A stretch of DNA of 34,597 nucleotides, from the NCBI GenBank assembly GCA_947385775.1, contig CANDMI010000040.1, forward strand, positions 1 to 34,597. The letters are read 5' to 3'. Source of the stretch: an uncultured Eubacterium sp. (GTDB taxonomy: Bacteria > Bacillota > Clostridia > Lachnospirales > Lachnospiraceae). Numbering within the stretch: the first letter of the stretch is position 1; each line of letters starts with the position of its first letter. Both the position numbers and the translations under genes were made by a program. This document shows, in pieces, positions 1 through 6,934 of this stretch. Under the pieces are notes generated by a model. The model did no database searches. It was not told where the DNA came from and worked only from the letters and a program-made list of their open reading frames with translations.

Positions 1-57
1 GAACGAACTCGTTTATGAATCTTTCAAGGTTATTTCACTGTTCAGTTATCAATGTTC
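1..57 (-). promoter_or_regulatory. rRNA-operon leader or spacer-like sequence
   Basis: Read on the minus strand this stretch carries TTGATAACTGAACAG followed by CCTTGAAAGATTC. It resembles the 'TTGAAAACTGAA' boxA-like sequence found in Firmicute 16S leaders and 16S-23S spacers. It lies downstream of a strong promoter (113-141) with no ORF in between, so an rRNA gene just beyond the left edge is a reasonable inference. No rRNA sequence itself is in the window. Confidence 0.45.
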
Positions 58-112
58 TGTTGGCTTTAAGCTTTTTCTTTTAAAGCTTTTGTGCTGCATC
101 AGCAGCTCGTTT

Positions 113-141
113 AATATATCATGTTTTGCGCTGCTTGTCAA
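113..141 (-). promoter_or_regulatory. Strong sigma-A promoter reading off the left edge
   Basis: On the minus strand there is a perfect -35 TTGACA (136-141), a 17-nt spacer and -10 TATATT (113-118). Transcription would start near 106 and run leftward through the rRNA-leader-like sequence. It lies downstream of the tRNA-Ile gene, so the tRNA and the presumed rRNA operon have tandem promoters. Confidence 0.75.
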
Positions 142-218
142 CTCTTTTTTTCAAAAGTTTTAAATTTTTTTTTATATGTTTTGCTTCCATATAATAAGTA
201 ATTTTCAACTTCTGAAAA

Positions 219-292
<74 letters not shown>

Positions 293-325
293 TTTCACTA
301 GTCACTTGCGTAACGCACGAGTTGT

Positions 326-354
326 ATAATAAACCCTTTTTTTGCATTTGTCAA
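326..354 (-). promoter_or_regulatory. Promoter of tRNA-Ile
   Basis: On the minus strand, TTGACA (349-354), a 17-nt spacer and TATTAT (326-331) form a near-consensus sigma-A promoter. Its predicted start is about 25-30 nt before the tRNA 5' end. Confidence 0.8.
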
Positions 355-411
355 CAGGATTTTTAAATTTTTTTCAAATTTTTTCTATTTTTTCCAAAAA
401 GCGGAACTTAT

Positions 412-497
412 CTCACGAGCATTAAAACTTACCAATAATGCCGACTCACAAGCGTTATTATCTTGAATCATATAGTAGTAACTTTATCGCTCGTGAG
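412..497. repeat. Nested inverted repeat between tRNA-Ile and thioesterase gene
   Basis: CTCACGAGC (412-420) is matched exactly by GCTCGTGAG (489-497). Inside, AATAATGC (434-441) pairs with GCGTTATT (452-459) apart from one wobble pair. The stretch 293-569 has no ORF and otherwise holds only the tRNA promoter and a short terminator. The function of this element is unknown. Confidence 0.5.
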
Positions 498-522
498 TAT
501 AACGCATTTTAAACGGTGAAAC

Positions 523-545
523 GCTGGGAGAAAAACCATCCCAGC
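523..545 (-). terminator. Hairpin after thioesterase gene
   Basis: GCTGGGA and TCCCAGC pair perfectly across a 9-nt loop, 25 nt beyond the thioesterase stop codon. The T-tract on the minus strand is weak (GTTTC), so this is a probable but suboptimal intrinsic terminator. Confidence 0.45.
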
Positions 546-569
546 TTTCAAATACAAAATCTGCCAGCT

Positions 570-986
570 TCAACTTCTGCGCAAATGAAAATACGTAAAG
601 CTCCCATCCATTAAAAGCTCTCCCTGGTCATTTGTCAGCTCCACCCCGACAACAGACACCCTGCCGCCGTGCCGCCGCACCCTGGCATCGCAATACAAAT
701 ATTTTGTATCCGTTATCGGCTTCATGTAATTTACCGCCGCGTTTAACGTTGTCACGATCTCTCCGAAGGTTACAACCGCAACTCCAGCCGTTGTGTCCGC
801 AAGGGAAAACGCGCAGCCTCCATGCATGCCTCCATAAATATTTTCGTATTCTTTTTTCAGCCGCATCCTTGTGCGGGCATATCCTTCATTCGCTTCTAAT
901 AGCTCCATTCCGATATGGCATGCAAACGCATTGCGCGAAAGGATGGCCTTTAACTTTTCCGCCAGCTTGCTTTCGTTTTCTTCCAA
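570..986 (-). CDS. PaaI-like hotdog-fold thioesterase
   Basis: The 138-residue protein has the size and pattern of a single hotdog domain of the PaaI/YdiI acyl-CoA thioesterase group. It shows the conserved NIYGGMHGGCAFSLAD segment (about residues 49-64), in which the HGG turn precedes the central helix and the Asp is a typical active-site position. It is followed by VNYMKPI and a strand-rich C terminus. The likely reaction is hydrolysis of an acyl- or aryl-CoA thioester in the cytoplasm, but the substrate cannot be read from sequence. The start is TTG at 986, supported by AAGGAGGTGAG about 9 nt upstream. It is monocistronic, with a hairpin at 523-545 behind it. Confidence 0.85.
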   Translation of the reverse strand: MEENESKLAEKLKAILSRNAFACHIGMELLEANEGYARTRMRLKKEYENIYGGMHGGCAFSLADTTAGVAVVTFGEIVTTLNAAVNYMKPITDTKYLYCDARVRRHGGRVSVVGVELTNDQGELLMDGSFTYFHLRRS

Positions 987-1068
987 CCGCCCTCACCTCC
1001 TTACTGTTTACACACATTTCCTTATCGGAGCTTAATTTTATCATAATTATATATTATCATAGTCTTTC

Positions 1069-2136
1069 TTATCGCAGTTTGATATCTCCGGATTCACTGT
1101 GGATTACGATATTTTTTGCTTTTCCCTGCTCAATGGAACGATAGGTTTCTCCCATATGTTCTCCGTCCATGCGTATTTCCCCATATTCCGCCTTCAGATC
1201 AAAGCCATACTCCGACAGCGGGCTTAAAAGCCCCAGTTCCACATCTCCATATTCTGATTTTATTTTACATTGCTCTAAACTTAATTCATCCAATATGCAT
1301 GAGCCGCTTTCCAGCGACGCTTTCATATTTCGAAGCTTTATTTGCTGACCGGATACTTTGCCATATTCGTTTTCCAGCGTCAAGTCGCGCACCCCAACGC
1401 TTTGGCAGTTCATGTCGCCGCTTTCTAACTTTACGTTCATATCCCCTTGAAACGACGCGTCTTTTACCGCAATGTTCCCATATTCGTTTTTGATCTTGCA
1501 ATCTTCTCCCTGCACCTGCTCCAAATACAGGTTGCCAGATTCCTGGCCTGTGTCTAATTGACGAAACCGCGCGTTTCGAAGCTCTATATCGCCATATGCC
1601 GCCACAAGCTTTGCGCTATCGGCGCTAACATCCTGGCATCTTACACTTCCTGACTCTGTCTTGATATTCATCTTTGTAAACCGCGCATCCTTTGGCACGT
1701 AAATAACTACACCCGGCGTTTCTCCAAGCTCCTGCGGGTCACGTCCAATGGAAAAAAAGGAAACGTCCCCTATGATGATTCCTCCCCGATGCGTGCTTTT
1801 TAACACGAGCCTGCCATCCGACACCCCATATTCCAGATCTCTTGTTTTCGGCAGGGCGTATTCTACCTTATATTCTTTTTCTTTCGACGCTTCCACACGC
1901 ACATCCGCATATCCCAGATCGATGTCCATGCTTTGAAACGCTTCGACCGTTTCTTTTTTTTCATAAAACTTTGATTTTTCTTTTTCCTGCAACGCCGGCG
2001 ACGATACGTGCAAACCGTCCACGCCAAGCCTTACATTATATACGATCCCGCCCATCGCGACTCCCGCAGCCGACAACACAACGCCCGCAGCGGCAAGCGC
2101 CGCGCAGCCAATTAAAAATTTTTTACTGTTTTTCAT
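1069..2136 (-). CDS. DUF4097-type membrane-anchored beta-repeat protein
   Basis: The 355-residue protein has an N-terminal hydrophobic anchor (about residues 8-30) followed by an extracytoplasmic domain of short beta repeats. About ten turns carry alternating ESG and EYG motifs at 17-22 residue spacing, ending in ESGDIKLR. This is the pattern of the DUF4097/LiaX-type 'adhesin' beta-helix. It is the last gene of a padR-DUF1700-DUF4097 operon, and its start overlaps the DUF1700 gene by 14 bp. The ATG at 2136 is chosen because GAGGGGGAAAAAGC lies directly before it, whereas an in-frame upstream extension has no ribosome site. Related operons respond to envelope stress, so that role here is an inference. 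Confidence 0.85.
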   Translation of the reverse strand: MKNSKKFLIGCAALAAAGVVLSAAGVAMGGIVYNVRLGVDGLHVSSPALQEKEKSKFYEKKETVEAFQSMDIDLGYADVRVEASKEKEYKVEYALPKTRDLEYGVSDGRLVLKSTHRGGIIIGDVSFFSIGRDPQELGETPGVVIYVPKDARFTKMNIKTESGSVRCQDVSADSAKLVAAYGDIELRNARFRQLDTGQESGNLYLEQVQGEDCKIKNEYGNIAVKDASFQGDMNVKLESGDMNCQSVGVRDLTLENEYGKVSGQQIKLRNMKASLESGSCILDELSLEQCKIKSEYGDVELGLLSPLSEYGFDLKAEYGEIRMDGEHMGETYRSIEQGKAKNIVIHSESGDIKLR

Positions 2137-2719
2137 GCTTTTTCCCCCTCTTTCGGATAATTTCGCCAAACCCGCGCAATGTCCATGCGATAAACTTTTT
2201 AAACAGCAAATACAAACCATATGCCGCCGCCGCTCCAACTCCTGTCAGAATAAATCCCATTCCGATGCATGTAAAAAACACCGGGACGCTCTTGGTTATG
2301 ACCGTCAAACCGGAAATAACCGCGATCGGCCCCATGATCACGCAGCTTACCGCGGTAAGCAAAAACGCCGCAAGTACCGCAAACGCCGACGCATACATGG
2401 CGATCGCCAAAACGATCCCCGAAGCCAAAAGCGGAAGCGCGATCGGCGCGGCGAATACCGCAAGGATGCCGACCCAGATCGCGTTCATTCCTTTCTTTAC
2501 ATTTTGTACCGGCTCTTTTGAATAAGCAAGCGCCATATCGCATATGATCTGCTCCGCCGCCTCCTGCGGGCTGCCCAGGTCTTCAATCGCTTTCTGTTCA
2601 TTTTCTTCTCCGGCTTCCGCGAAATATTCTTCGTAATATTCCACCGCCCGCTCAAAATCCTCCTTTGGCAGTCGCTTAAGCTTCACTTTGAGCTGCTCCA
2701 TATACTCTTTCTTTGTCAT
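2123..2719 (-). CDS. DUF1700 family membrane protein
   Basis: The 198-residue protein has a cytoplasmic N-terminal region of about 85 residues, beginning MTKKEYMEQLKVKLKRLP and containing the family's EYYEEYF and DLGSPQEAAEQI segments. Three or four hydrophobic helices follow (about 88-175), then a basic C-terminal tail. The start ATG at 2719 has AAGGGGGAGAAG in front of it and lies inside the 3' end of padR (44-bp overlap), which implies translational coupling. DUF1700 proteins regularly sit between a PadR regulator and a DUF4097 protein. They are thought to link membrane state to the beta-repeat partner, but no biochemical activity is established. Confidence 0.85.
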   Translation of the reverse strand: MTKKEYMEQLKVKLKRLPKEDFERAVEYYEEYFAEAGEENEQKAIEDLGSPQEAAEQIICDMALAYSKEPVQNVKKGMNAIWVGILAVFAAPIALPLLASGIVLAIAMYASAFAVLAAFLLTAVSCVIMGPIAVISGLTVITKSVPVFFTCIGMGFILTGVGAAAAYGLYLLFKKFIAWTLRGFGEIIRKRGKKHEKQ

Positions 2720-3074
2720 CTTCTCCCCCTTCTTCCTTTTCTGCTTTTTCATTTTGGCTGCACTTTGAAACGTTTGAAACGATCTGATCGATCGCCACGG
2801 TAAAATCATGCCATTCTTCCTTCAACTCTGCCTGTCTTCTCCTGCCTTGGTCTGTGATCTTATAATATTTTCTGTTTCTGCCCTGTATTTGCCTGTCATA
2901 GGCATCCACACACTTATTTTCCGACAGCCTGCGCAGCACAGGGTATAACGCGGAATCCTTAAGATTCGATACTTTTTTTAGCTGCTGGCCAATTTTATAC
3001 CCATAACTGTCCTCCGGCAAAACCAGGGATAACACTAAAAGCTCCATCAGCGCCGGATTTAATTGGTAGATCAT
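2676..3074 (-). CDS. PadR family transcriptional regulator
   Basis: The 132-residue protein has a winged helix-turn-helix with the PadR signature: LVLSLVLPEDSYGYKIGQ, then DSALYPVLRRL in the recognition helix and GRNRKYYKITDQGR in the wing. A helical C-terminal dimerisation segment follows. Two ATGs are available. The one at 3080 abuts AGGAGG with no spacing, so the second ATG at 3074 (6-nt spacing) is preferred. It is the first gene of the DUF1700-DUF4097 operon and probably represses its own promoter, whose AT-rich palindromic core (3110-3175) is a plausible operator. Confidence 0.88.
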   Translation of the reverse strand: MIYQLNPALMELLVLSLVLPEDSYGYKIGQQLKKVSNLKDSALYPVLRRLSENKCVDAYDRQIQGRNRKYYKITDQGRRRQAELKEEWHDFTVAIDQIVSNVSKCSQNEKAEKEEGGEDDKERVYGAAQSEA

Positions 3075-3118
3075 TCGCATCCTCCTCTCATAATTGGTTA
3101 TATTTCAAATTTATATAT

Positions 3119-3147
3119 ATTATATATTGTATAATATATTTTGTCAA
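3119..3147 (-). promoter_or_regulatory. Promoter of padR-DUF1700-DUF4097
   Basis: On the minus strand there is a perfect TTGACA (3142-3147), a 17-nt spacer and a perfect TATAAT (3119-3124). The surrounding sequence is alternating TATATA that forms several overlapping palindromes. Such a consensus promoter generally needs a repressor, which fits PadR autoregulation. Confidence 0.8.
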
Positions 3148-3176
3148 TATATATTCAGAAATTTTATATATATATT

Positions 3177-3340
3177 GTAACAGTTCAGCCATCGACTGTA
3201 AGATAGGCGAATCATGCTTGCATGAATGAGCATGTCTCACCGTCGATGAGCGGAGCGCCCGTTTATGAGCAAAGTTAGCTGCGTCAGCAGCGGGAAAGCG
3301 CCGCAGGCGCCTTTGCGAATGGCGCGGGCTGAACTGTAAC
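3177..3340. repeat. Structured interspersed repeat, copy 1 (MITE-like)
   Basis: This 164-bp element begins GTAACAGTTCAGCC and ends GGCTGAACTGTAAC, giving 14-bp terminal inverted repeats with one mismatch. Inside are a long stem built on ATCGAC/GTCGAT, a hairpin TCATGC-TT-GCATGA, a hairpin GCTGC-GTCA-GCAGC and a hairpin GCGCC-GCA-GGCGC. A second copy with the same order lies at 24495-24656. It contains no ORF and sits between the padR promoter and the aroD terminator. The small size, terminal repeats and intergenic location are those of a MITE or REP-like element. Confidence 0.85.
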
Positions 3341-3393
3341 TATGTATTTTAAAAGAGCATCTTCCCTACTCGCGCGCCAGGCGCCCGTACGCA

Positions 3394-3438
3394 TAAAAAA
3401 AGCATCCCACAAAACCCCAAAGGTTTCTTGCAGGATGC
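3394..3438 (-). terminator. Terminator of aroK-aroD
   Basis: On the minus strand GCATCCTGCAAGAAACC pairs with GGTTTTGTGGGATGC, followed by seven T residues. It lies about 85 nt beyond the aroD stop codon. Confidence 0.85.
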
Positions 3439-3449
3439 CTAAATCCATC

Positions 3450-3480
3450 GTTACAGCTCCGTCATTGGCTTTACTGTAAC
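3450..3480. repeat. Short inverted repeat GTTACAG...CTGTAAC
   Basis: GTTACAG and CTGTAAC are perfect inverted heptamers 17 bp apart, between the aroD stop and its terminator. The heptamer matches the right end of the nearby interspersed repeat, so this may be an internally deleted relic of such an element. That link is an inference. Confidence 0.4.
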
Positions 3481-3521
3481 ATTCTATCTGTATTTTTTAG
3501 CTGTTCGGCAGCGCTTTAAAA

Positions 3522-4283
3522 TTACATTTTGTGTAAAACAGACAATATTTCCTTTAACTTAGCCGCAGGCAGCTGGCCTGGCGCGGATGCCTGACCCGCG
3601 CAGCCAAATGTAACCGCCGAGCCAAACTGCTCCCCGCACAAACGGCTCATTACGCCAAGCTGCGACATAGACATCGTAATGATCGGTCGGTCGGCGTATT
3701 TTGTATACATTTCATCCGTAGCCGAAAGGAGCGTGAAAACATCTGTTTTCTCCTTTGGCATAACCGCGATTTTTACAATATCCGCGCCAAGCTCTTGCAT
3801 CTGACAAAGCCGCCTTATGATCTCCTCTTTCTTTGGCGTATGTTTAAAATCATGGTTTGACGCAATGACCTTTACGCCGTACTCATGCGCCTTTTTTATG
3901 ATATTTTCCACTTCTTCCTTGCCATCCAAAAACGCTTCCACATCTATGAAATCCACATCGCCTGTTTTTGCCGCCGTTTGGTTTAACGCCGCATATTCCA
4001 AAATCCCAATGGATCTTTTGCCGCCCTCTTTTGCTGTCCGAAACGTAAAAAGAAGCGGCATATCCTGTAATACACCCCTTAAATCAGACAATATTTCTTT
4101 GACCCGTTCCAAATCCGCCGCTTCCTCAAACCAATCCACCCGCCATTCCACAAAATCGGCGGCATCCGTATCCAGCTCTTTTGCCTGCTTTAAAATGCTT
4201 TCTTTTGTGCCGCCCAAAATCGGCACGCAAATTTTAGGGATTCCCTCCCCGATTTTTAAACCTCTTATATTTAATGGAATCAT
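3522..4283 (-). CDS. aroD: Type I 3-dehydroquinate dehydratase
   Basis: The 253-residue protein catalyses dehydration of 3-dehydroquinate to 3-dehydroshikimate in the shikimate pathway via a Schiff base. The class I active-site residues are all visible: EWR near 47-49, FRT near 82-84, His144 in SNHDF, the Schiff-base Lys171 in IVKIAVMPK, Arg214 in MSMSQLGVMSR and the C-terminal SAPGQLPA loop. The length is normal for a monofunctional enzyme. The ATG overlaps the aroK stop in an ATGA arrangement (4280-4283), so the two are translationally coupled, and a strong terminator follows. Confidence 0.96.
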   Translation of the reverse strand: MIPLNIRGLKIGEGIPKICVPILGGTKESILKQAKELDTDAADFVEWRVDWFEEAADLERVKEILSDLRGVLQDMPLLFTFRTAKEGGKRSIGILEYAALNQTAAKTGDVDFIDVEAFLDGKEEVENIIKKAHEYGVKVIASNHDFKHTPKKEEIIRRLCQMQELGADIVKIAVMPKEKTDVFTLLSATDEMYTKYADRPIITMSMSQLGVMSRLCGEQFGSAVTFGCAGQASAPGQLPAAKLKEILSVLHKM

Positions 4284-4825
4284 ATCTGCCTTTCCTTTTG
4301 TGAATCCGCGGGCATCAGCTTTTCTATTAATTCATCGCCGATCTTTGCGATCGTTTTCCCATCCGTTAAAAGCGCAATGTCCGCCGCCGCCTCGTATTTT
4401 TCCCTTCTTTGCTCCATTAAATGGGCGATGTACGAAACGCTTTTGTTGTTTTCCAAAAGCGGGCGGTCATGGTTATCCTTGACGCGCTCATAAATCGTTT
4501 CCGGGGAAGCCTTTAAAAGCACGACTTTTCCACTTTTTTTCATCTCGATCACATTTTCCTCACGCATCGGCACGCCGCCGCCGCAAGAAACCACCGTATT
4601 TTTCTTTTCCTGCGCTTCCTTTAGCAGGTTTGTCTCCAGGTTGCGGAAATATTCCTCTCCATGTTTATCAAAAATCTCAGAAATGCTCATCCCTTCCCGT
4701 TTTGAGATCCACTGGTCCATTTCTATAATTTCCATCCCAAACCGTTTTCCCAGATGCGCCGCAAGCGTCGATTTCCCGCTGCCCATAAATCCGATCAAAA
4801 ACAGATTATATCCAAGCTGCCCCAT
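4280..4825 (-). CDS. aroK: Shikimate kinase
   Basis: The 181-residue NMP-kinase-fold protein phosphorylates shikimate at the 3-hydroxyl with ATP. The Walker A motif is GFMGSGKST (residues 12-20). EMDQWI supplies the shikimate-binding Asp, YFRNLE the binding Arg, SCGGGVP the glycine-rich shikimate loop and NHDRPLL the lid region. It precedes aroD in a two-gene operon with a consensus promoter at 4853-4881. The remaining pathway genes are not in this window. Confidence 0.95.
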   Translation of the reverse strand: MGQLGYNLFLIGFMGSGKSTLAAHLGKRFGMEIIEMDQWISKREGMSISEIFDKHGEEYFRNLETNLLKEAQEKKNTVVSCGGGVPMREENVIEMKKSGKVVLLKASPETIYERVKDNHDRPLLENNKSVSYIAHLMEQRREKYEAAADIALLTDGKTIAKIGDELIEKLMPADSQKERQI

Positions 4826-4852
4826 ATCCTTTGCACTCCTTTTTTTTCGACC

Positions 4853-4881
4853 ATTATATCAGCTTGAAAAAAGGTTTGCAA
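4853..4881 (-). promoter_or_regulatory. Promoter of aroK-aroD
   Basis: On the minus strand TTGCAA (4876-4881), a 17-nt spacer and TATAAT (4853-4858) are followed by an AAGGAG ribosome site before the aroK ATG. Confidence 0.75.
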
Positions 4882-4906
4882 GACTTTACTGATTTAAAGT
4901 TTTAAA

Positions 4907-5164
4907 TCATATATAATGCTGATGAAGATATTTTTCTTTTGTCGCAAGTCCGCCGCGGATATGACGCTCCGATTTATTCACGTCTAATACCTTTCTGACC
5001 TCCGCCGCCAATGCCGGGTTGACCTGCAACAATCGTTCTGTGCAGTCTTTATGTACCGTTGATTTGCTGATCCCATATTTTTTTGCAGCCTGTCGCACGG
5101 TGGCGTTGTTTTGTATAATATAATTTGCGATATCAACCGCTCGTTCTTCAATATAATTTTTCAA
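4907..5164 (-). CDS. spoIIID: Sporulation transcriptional regulator SpoIIID
   Basis: SpoIIID is the small DNA-binding protein of the mother cell that modulates the sigma-E regulon and leads to sigma-K expression. This product matches the family throughout: KNYIEERAVDIANYII, the helix-turn-helix VRQAAKKYGISKSTVHKD, then RLLQVNPALAAEVRKVLD and the basic RHIRGGLATKEKY tail. The TTG at 5164 is favoured because it gives an N terminus aligning with the usual MHDYIKER form and has AGGGG 6 nt upstream. A TTG at 5179 would add five residues without a ribosome site. Its promoter and ribosome site are embedded in the terminator of the upstream flotillin gene. Confidence 0.95.
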   Translation of the reverse strand: MKNYIEERAVDIANYIIQNNATVRQAAKKYGISKSTVHKDCTERLLQVNPALAAEVRKVLDVNKSERHIRGGLATKEKYLHQHYI

Positions 5165-5166
5165 AA

Positions 5167-5210
5167 GAAACCCCTGCAATACTTGTTGTTACATTGTATG
5201 CAGGGGTTTC
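5167..5210 (-). terminator. Flotillin terminator overlapping spoIIID 5' region
   Basis: On the minus strand GAAACCCCTGCA (5199-5210) and TGCAGGGGTTTC (5167-5178) form a perfect 12-bp stem with a 20-nt loop, followed by TTTTG. It lies 31 nt beyond the flotillin stop. The 3' arm contains the AGGGG ribosome site of spoIIID, so read-through RNA would have that site sequestered. Confidence 0.8.
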
Positions 5211-5221
5211 TTTGATTATTC
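5193..5221 (-). promoter_or_regulatory. Sigma-E-type promoter of spoIIID
   Basis: On the minus strand -10 CATACAAT (5193-5200) matches the known sigma-E consensus CATACAMT. It is preceded by a 14-nt spacer and GAATAAT (5215-5221), a fair -35. spoIIID is a sigma-E target in Bacillus and Clostridium. The predicted start falls in the hairpin loop, so this transcript would lack the 5' arm and leave the ribosome site free. Confidence 0.75.
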
Positions 5222-5240
5222 GCGGCAGTTTGGATACAAT

Positions 5241-6800
5241 CTACTTCCTGTCTTTGATATCTACGCCCTCCACCTTGATGCTGCGCTCGGTCTGCGCCTG
5301 TATCGTATTGGCTTTCATCGCGTCCACCATATCAAAGCCTGTCGTTTCCTTTACCGTTTCCATCGTTTTGGCAAGGACGGAGGGCACGTAGCCGCCCATT
5401 TGGGAAATGCCGGACTCGCCGTTTCCGCCGTCTATGATCGTCACCTTGTCTATCGAGGTCAAAGGCTTTGCGATCGCTTCCGCCATTTCCGGCAGCTTAT
5501 CAATAACCATTTGGATCACGCCGGCGCTGTTTAATTTCTGCATCGCTTCCGCTTTCCGCTCCAAACCTTCGGCTTCCGCAAGCAGGGACGCCTTTTTCGC
5601 CTCCGCCTGGGCGCTACCCTTTTTGGCGATCGCTTCCGCTTCCGCCTGCGCTTTAGCGCCAATCGCCTCGGCTTCCGCAAGCGCCTTTGCCTTGATCGCC
5701 TCGGCTTCCGCAAGCGCGTCGATTTTCTTTTTCTCCGCTTCGGCTTCGGCTTTCTTAATCTCGGCGTATTTATCCGCCTCTGATTCCTGCTCCTGCTTTC
5801 TGCGGCCTGCCTCGGCAGGCTTTACCACATCAGACAAAAGCTGCTTTTCTTTTTCCAGCGCCCGTTGCTCCGCAAGCTCTGTATTTTTCTGCGCCTGTGT
5901 GATCTGGACCTGAATTTGCGCTTCCGCAATGTCCTTTTGGCGCTGCTGGCGGATCAATTCCGCATCCATTTCCGCCTGTATCACTTCTTTTTGCGTCTTT
6001 TTTAACTGAATGTCATGGGCAAGCTCCGCTTCGGCATTTGCCGTACTGATCTCCTTTTGATATCTCGCCTCGGCAACCTGTTTTTCCTTTTCCGCCTGCT
6101 TGATCGCGGTGGCGGCTTCCAGCTTTGCCTGCTCCCCGATCTTCACATTTTCAGAAGTCCGCTCATCCTGCTCGCGCTTTGCTTCGGACTTTTGGATCTC
6201 CGCGTCCTTTTTCCTCTGGGCGATCATGCCTTCCCCGAGCGCTTCTATGTAGCCGTTTTCATCGGAAATATCGGTGATCGTAAAGTTTTTCACTTCAAGC
6301 CCCATATTTCCCAGCTCGGTGCCGACCACCTCCTGCACCTGGCTAGAAAACGCTTCGCGCTTTTGATACAAGTCCTCTACAGTCATCGTCGCAATGATCT
6401 CACGCAGCTTTCCTTCCAGCACCGCGGTTGACGTAGACATAATGTTTCGTATGATCTCCTGCTCATTTTTTCCCGTAAACTGTTCAATTGCCGTTAAGAT
6501 CGCATCCGGTGAGTTTCTGACTTTAATAACCGCCGTTGTGCTGACGGAAATCGGCACGCCCTGTGAGGACAGGCTGCCCTTTGTGTCGACGCGAAGCGGC
6601 ATATTTCCAAGGGAAATATAGTCAATTCTTTCCACGCCCGGGATCACAAGACCGCCACCTCCGGTGATCACGCGGCGCTTTAACCCGGTGATCACGCCGG
6701 CTTTGTCTTGAGGCACCTTCTTCCACATAGAAAAGATCGCGATCAATACAAGTATGACGACGACCGGTATTGCGATCATTGGTAAAATTTCGCTTAACAT
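5241..6800 (-). CDS. Flotillin-like SPFH domain protein
   Basis: The 519-residue protein has an N-terminal hydrophobic segment (about 5-23) and an SPFH/Band 7 domain (about 25-200) containing GKNEQEIIRN and LEVKNFTITDISD. A long Ala/Glu/Lys-rich coiled coil (about 205-440) with many AEAEA tracts follows, then a C-terminal domain containing VTIIDGGNGESG. Flotillins scaffold membrane microdomains and oligomerise through the coiled coil. The upstream neighbour encodes an NfeD-like partner, the classic pairing. Two starts have ribosome sites. ATG 6800 (GGAGGAATAGCT) is preferred, while ATG 6821 (AGGAGAAAACAA) would add seven residues. The length and EA-rich tail match the YqiK/FloT type better than the shorter FloA. 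Confidence 0.93.
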   Translation of the reverse strand: MLSEILPMIAIPVVVILVLIAIFSMWKKVPQDKAGVITGLKRRVITGGGGLVIPGVERIDYISLGNMPLRVDTKGSLSSQGVPISVSTTAVIKVRNSPDAILTAIEQFTGKNEQEIIRNIMSTSTAVLEGKLREIIATMTVEDLYQKREAFSSQVQEVVGTELGNMGLEVKNFTITDISDENGYIEALGEGMIAQRKKDAEIQKSEAKREQDERTSENVKIGEQAKLEAATAIKQAEKEKQVAEARYQKEISTANAEAELAHDIQLKKTQKEVIQAEMDAELIRQQRQKDIAEAQIQVQITQAQKNTELAEQRALEKEKQLLSDVVKPAEAGRRKQEQESEADKYAEIKKAEAEAEKKKIDALAEAEAIKAKALAEAEAIGAKAQAEAEAIAKKGSAQAEAKKASLLAEAEGLERKAEAMQKLNSAGVIQMVIDKLPEMAEAIAKPLTSIDKVTIIDGGNGESGISQMGGYVPSVLAKTMETVKETTGFDMVDAMKANTIQAQTERSIKVEGVDIKDRK

Positions 6801-6934
6801 AGCTATTCCTCCATTATCCATTTGTTTTCTCCTGTTACACCCGTGAGCAAAATGACAAATACGTCTGCTCGTGAATATGAATAAAATTCGTTAACATCGT
6901 ATTCTTTTTGTTGTAAAGCCTTCCCCTGCCCGCA

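Noticed and set aside
632-1144. Plus-strand ORF spanning the thioesterase gene
   Set aside because: It is antisense to a clear hotdog thioesterase gene, lacks a ribosome site and has no family-like pattern.
5407-5913. Long plus-strand ORF rich in Ala/Ser opposite the flotillin coiled coil
   Set aside because: It is the antisense shadow of the repetitive Ala/Glu/Lys codons of the flotillin gene, has low-complexity composition and has no ribosome site.
6839-6873. GTGAGCA...TGCTCGTGA near-dyad between NfeD and flotillin genes, similar to GCTCGTGAGTAT at 489
   Set aside because: The match is only about 8-12 bases with mismatches and can occur by chance. It is not enough to call a repeat family.
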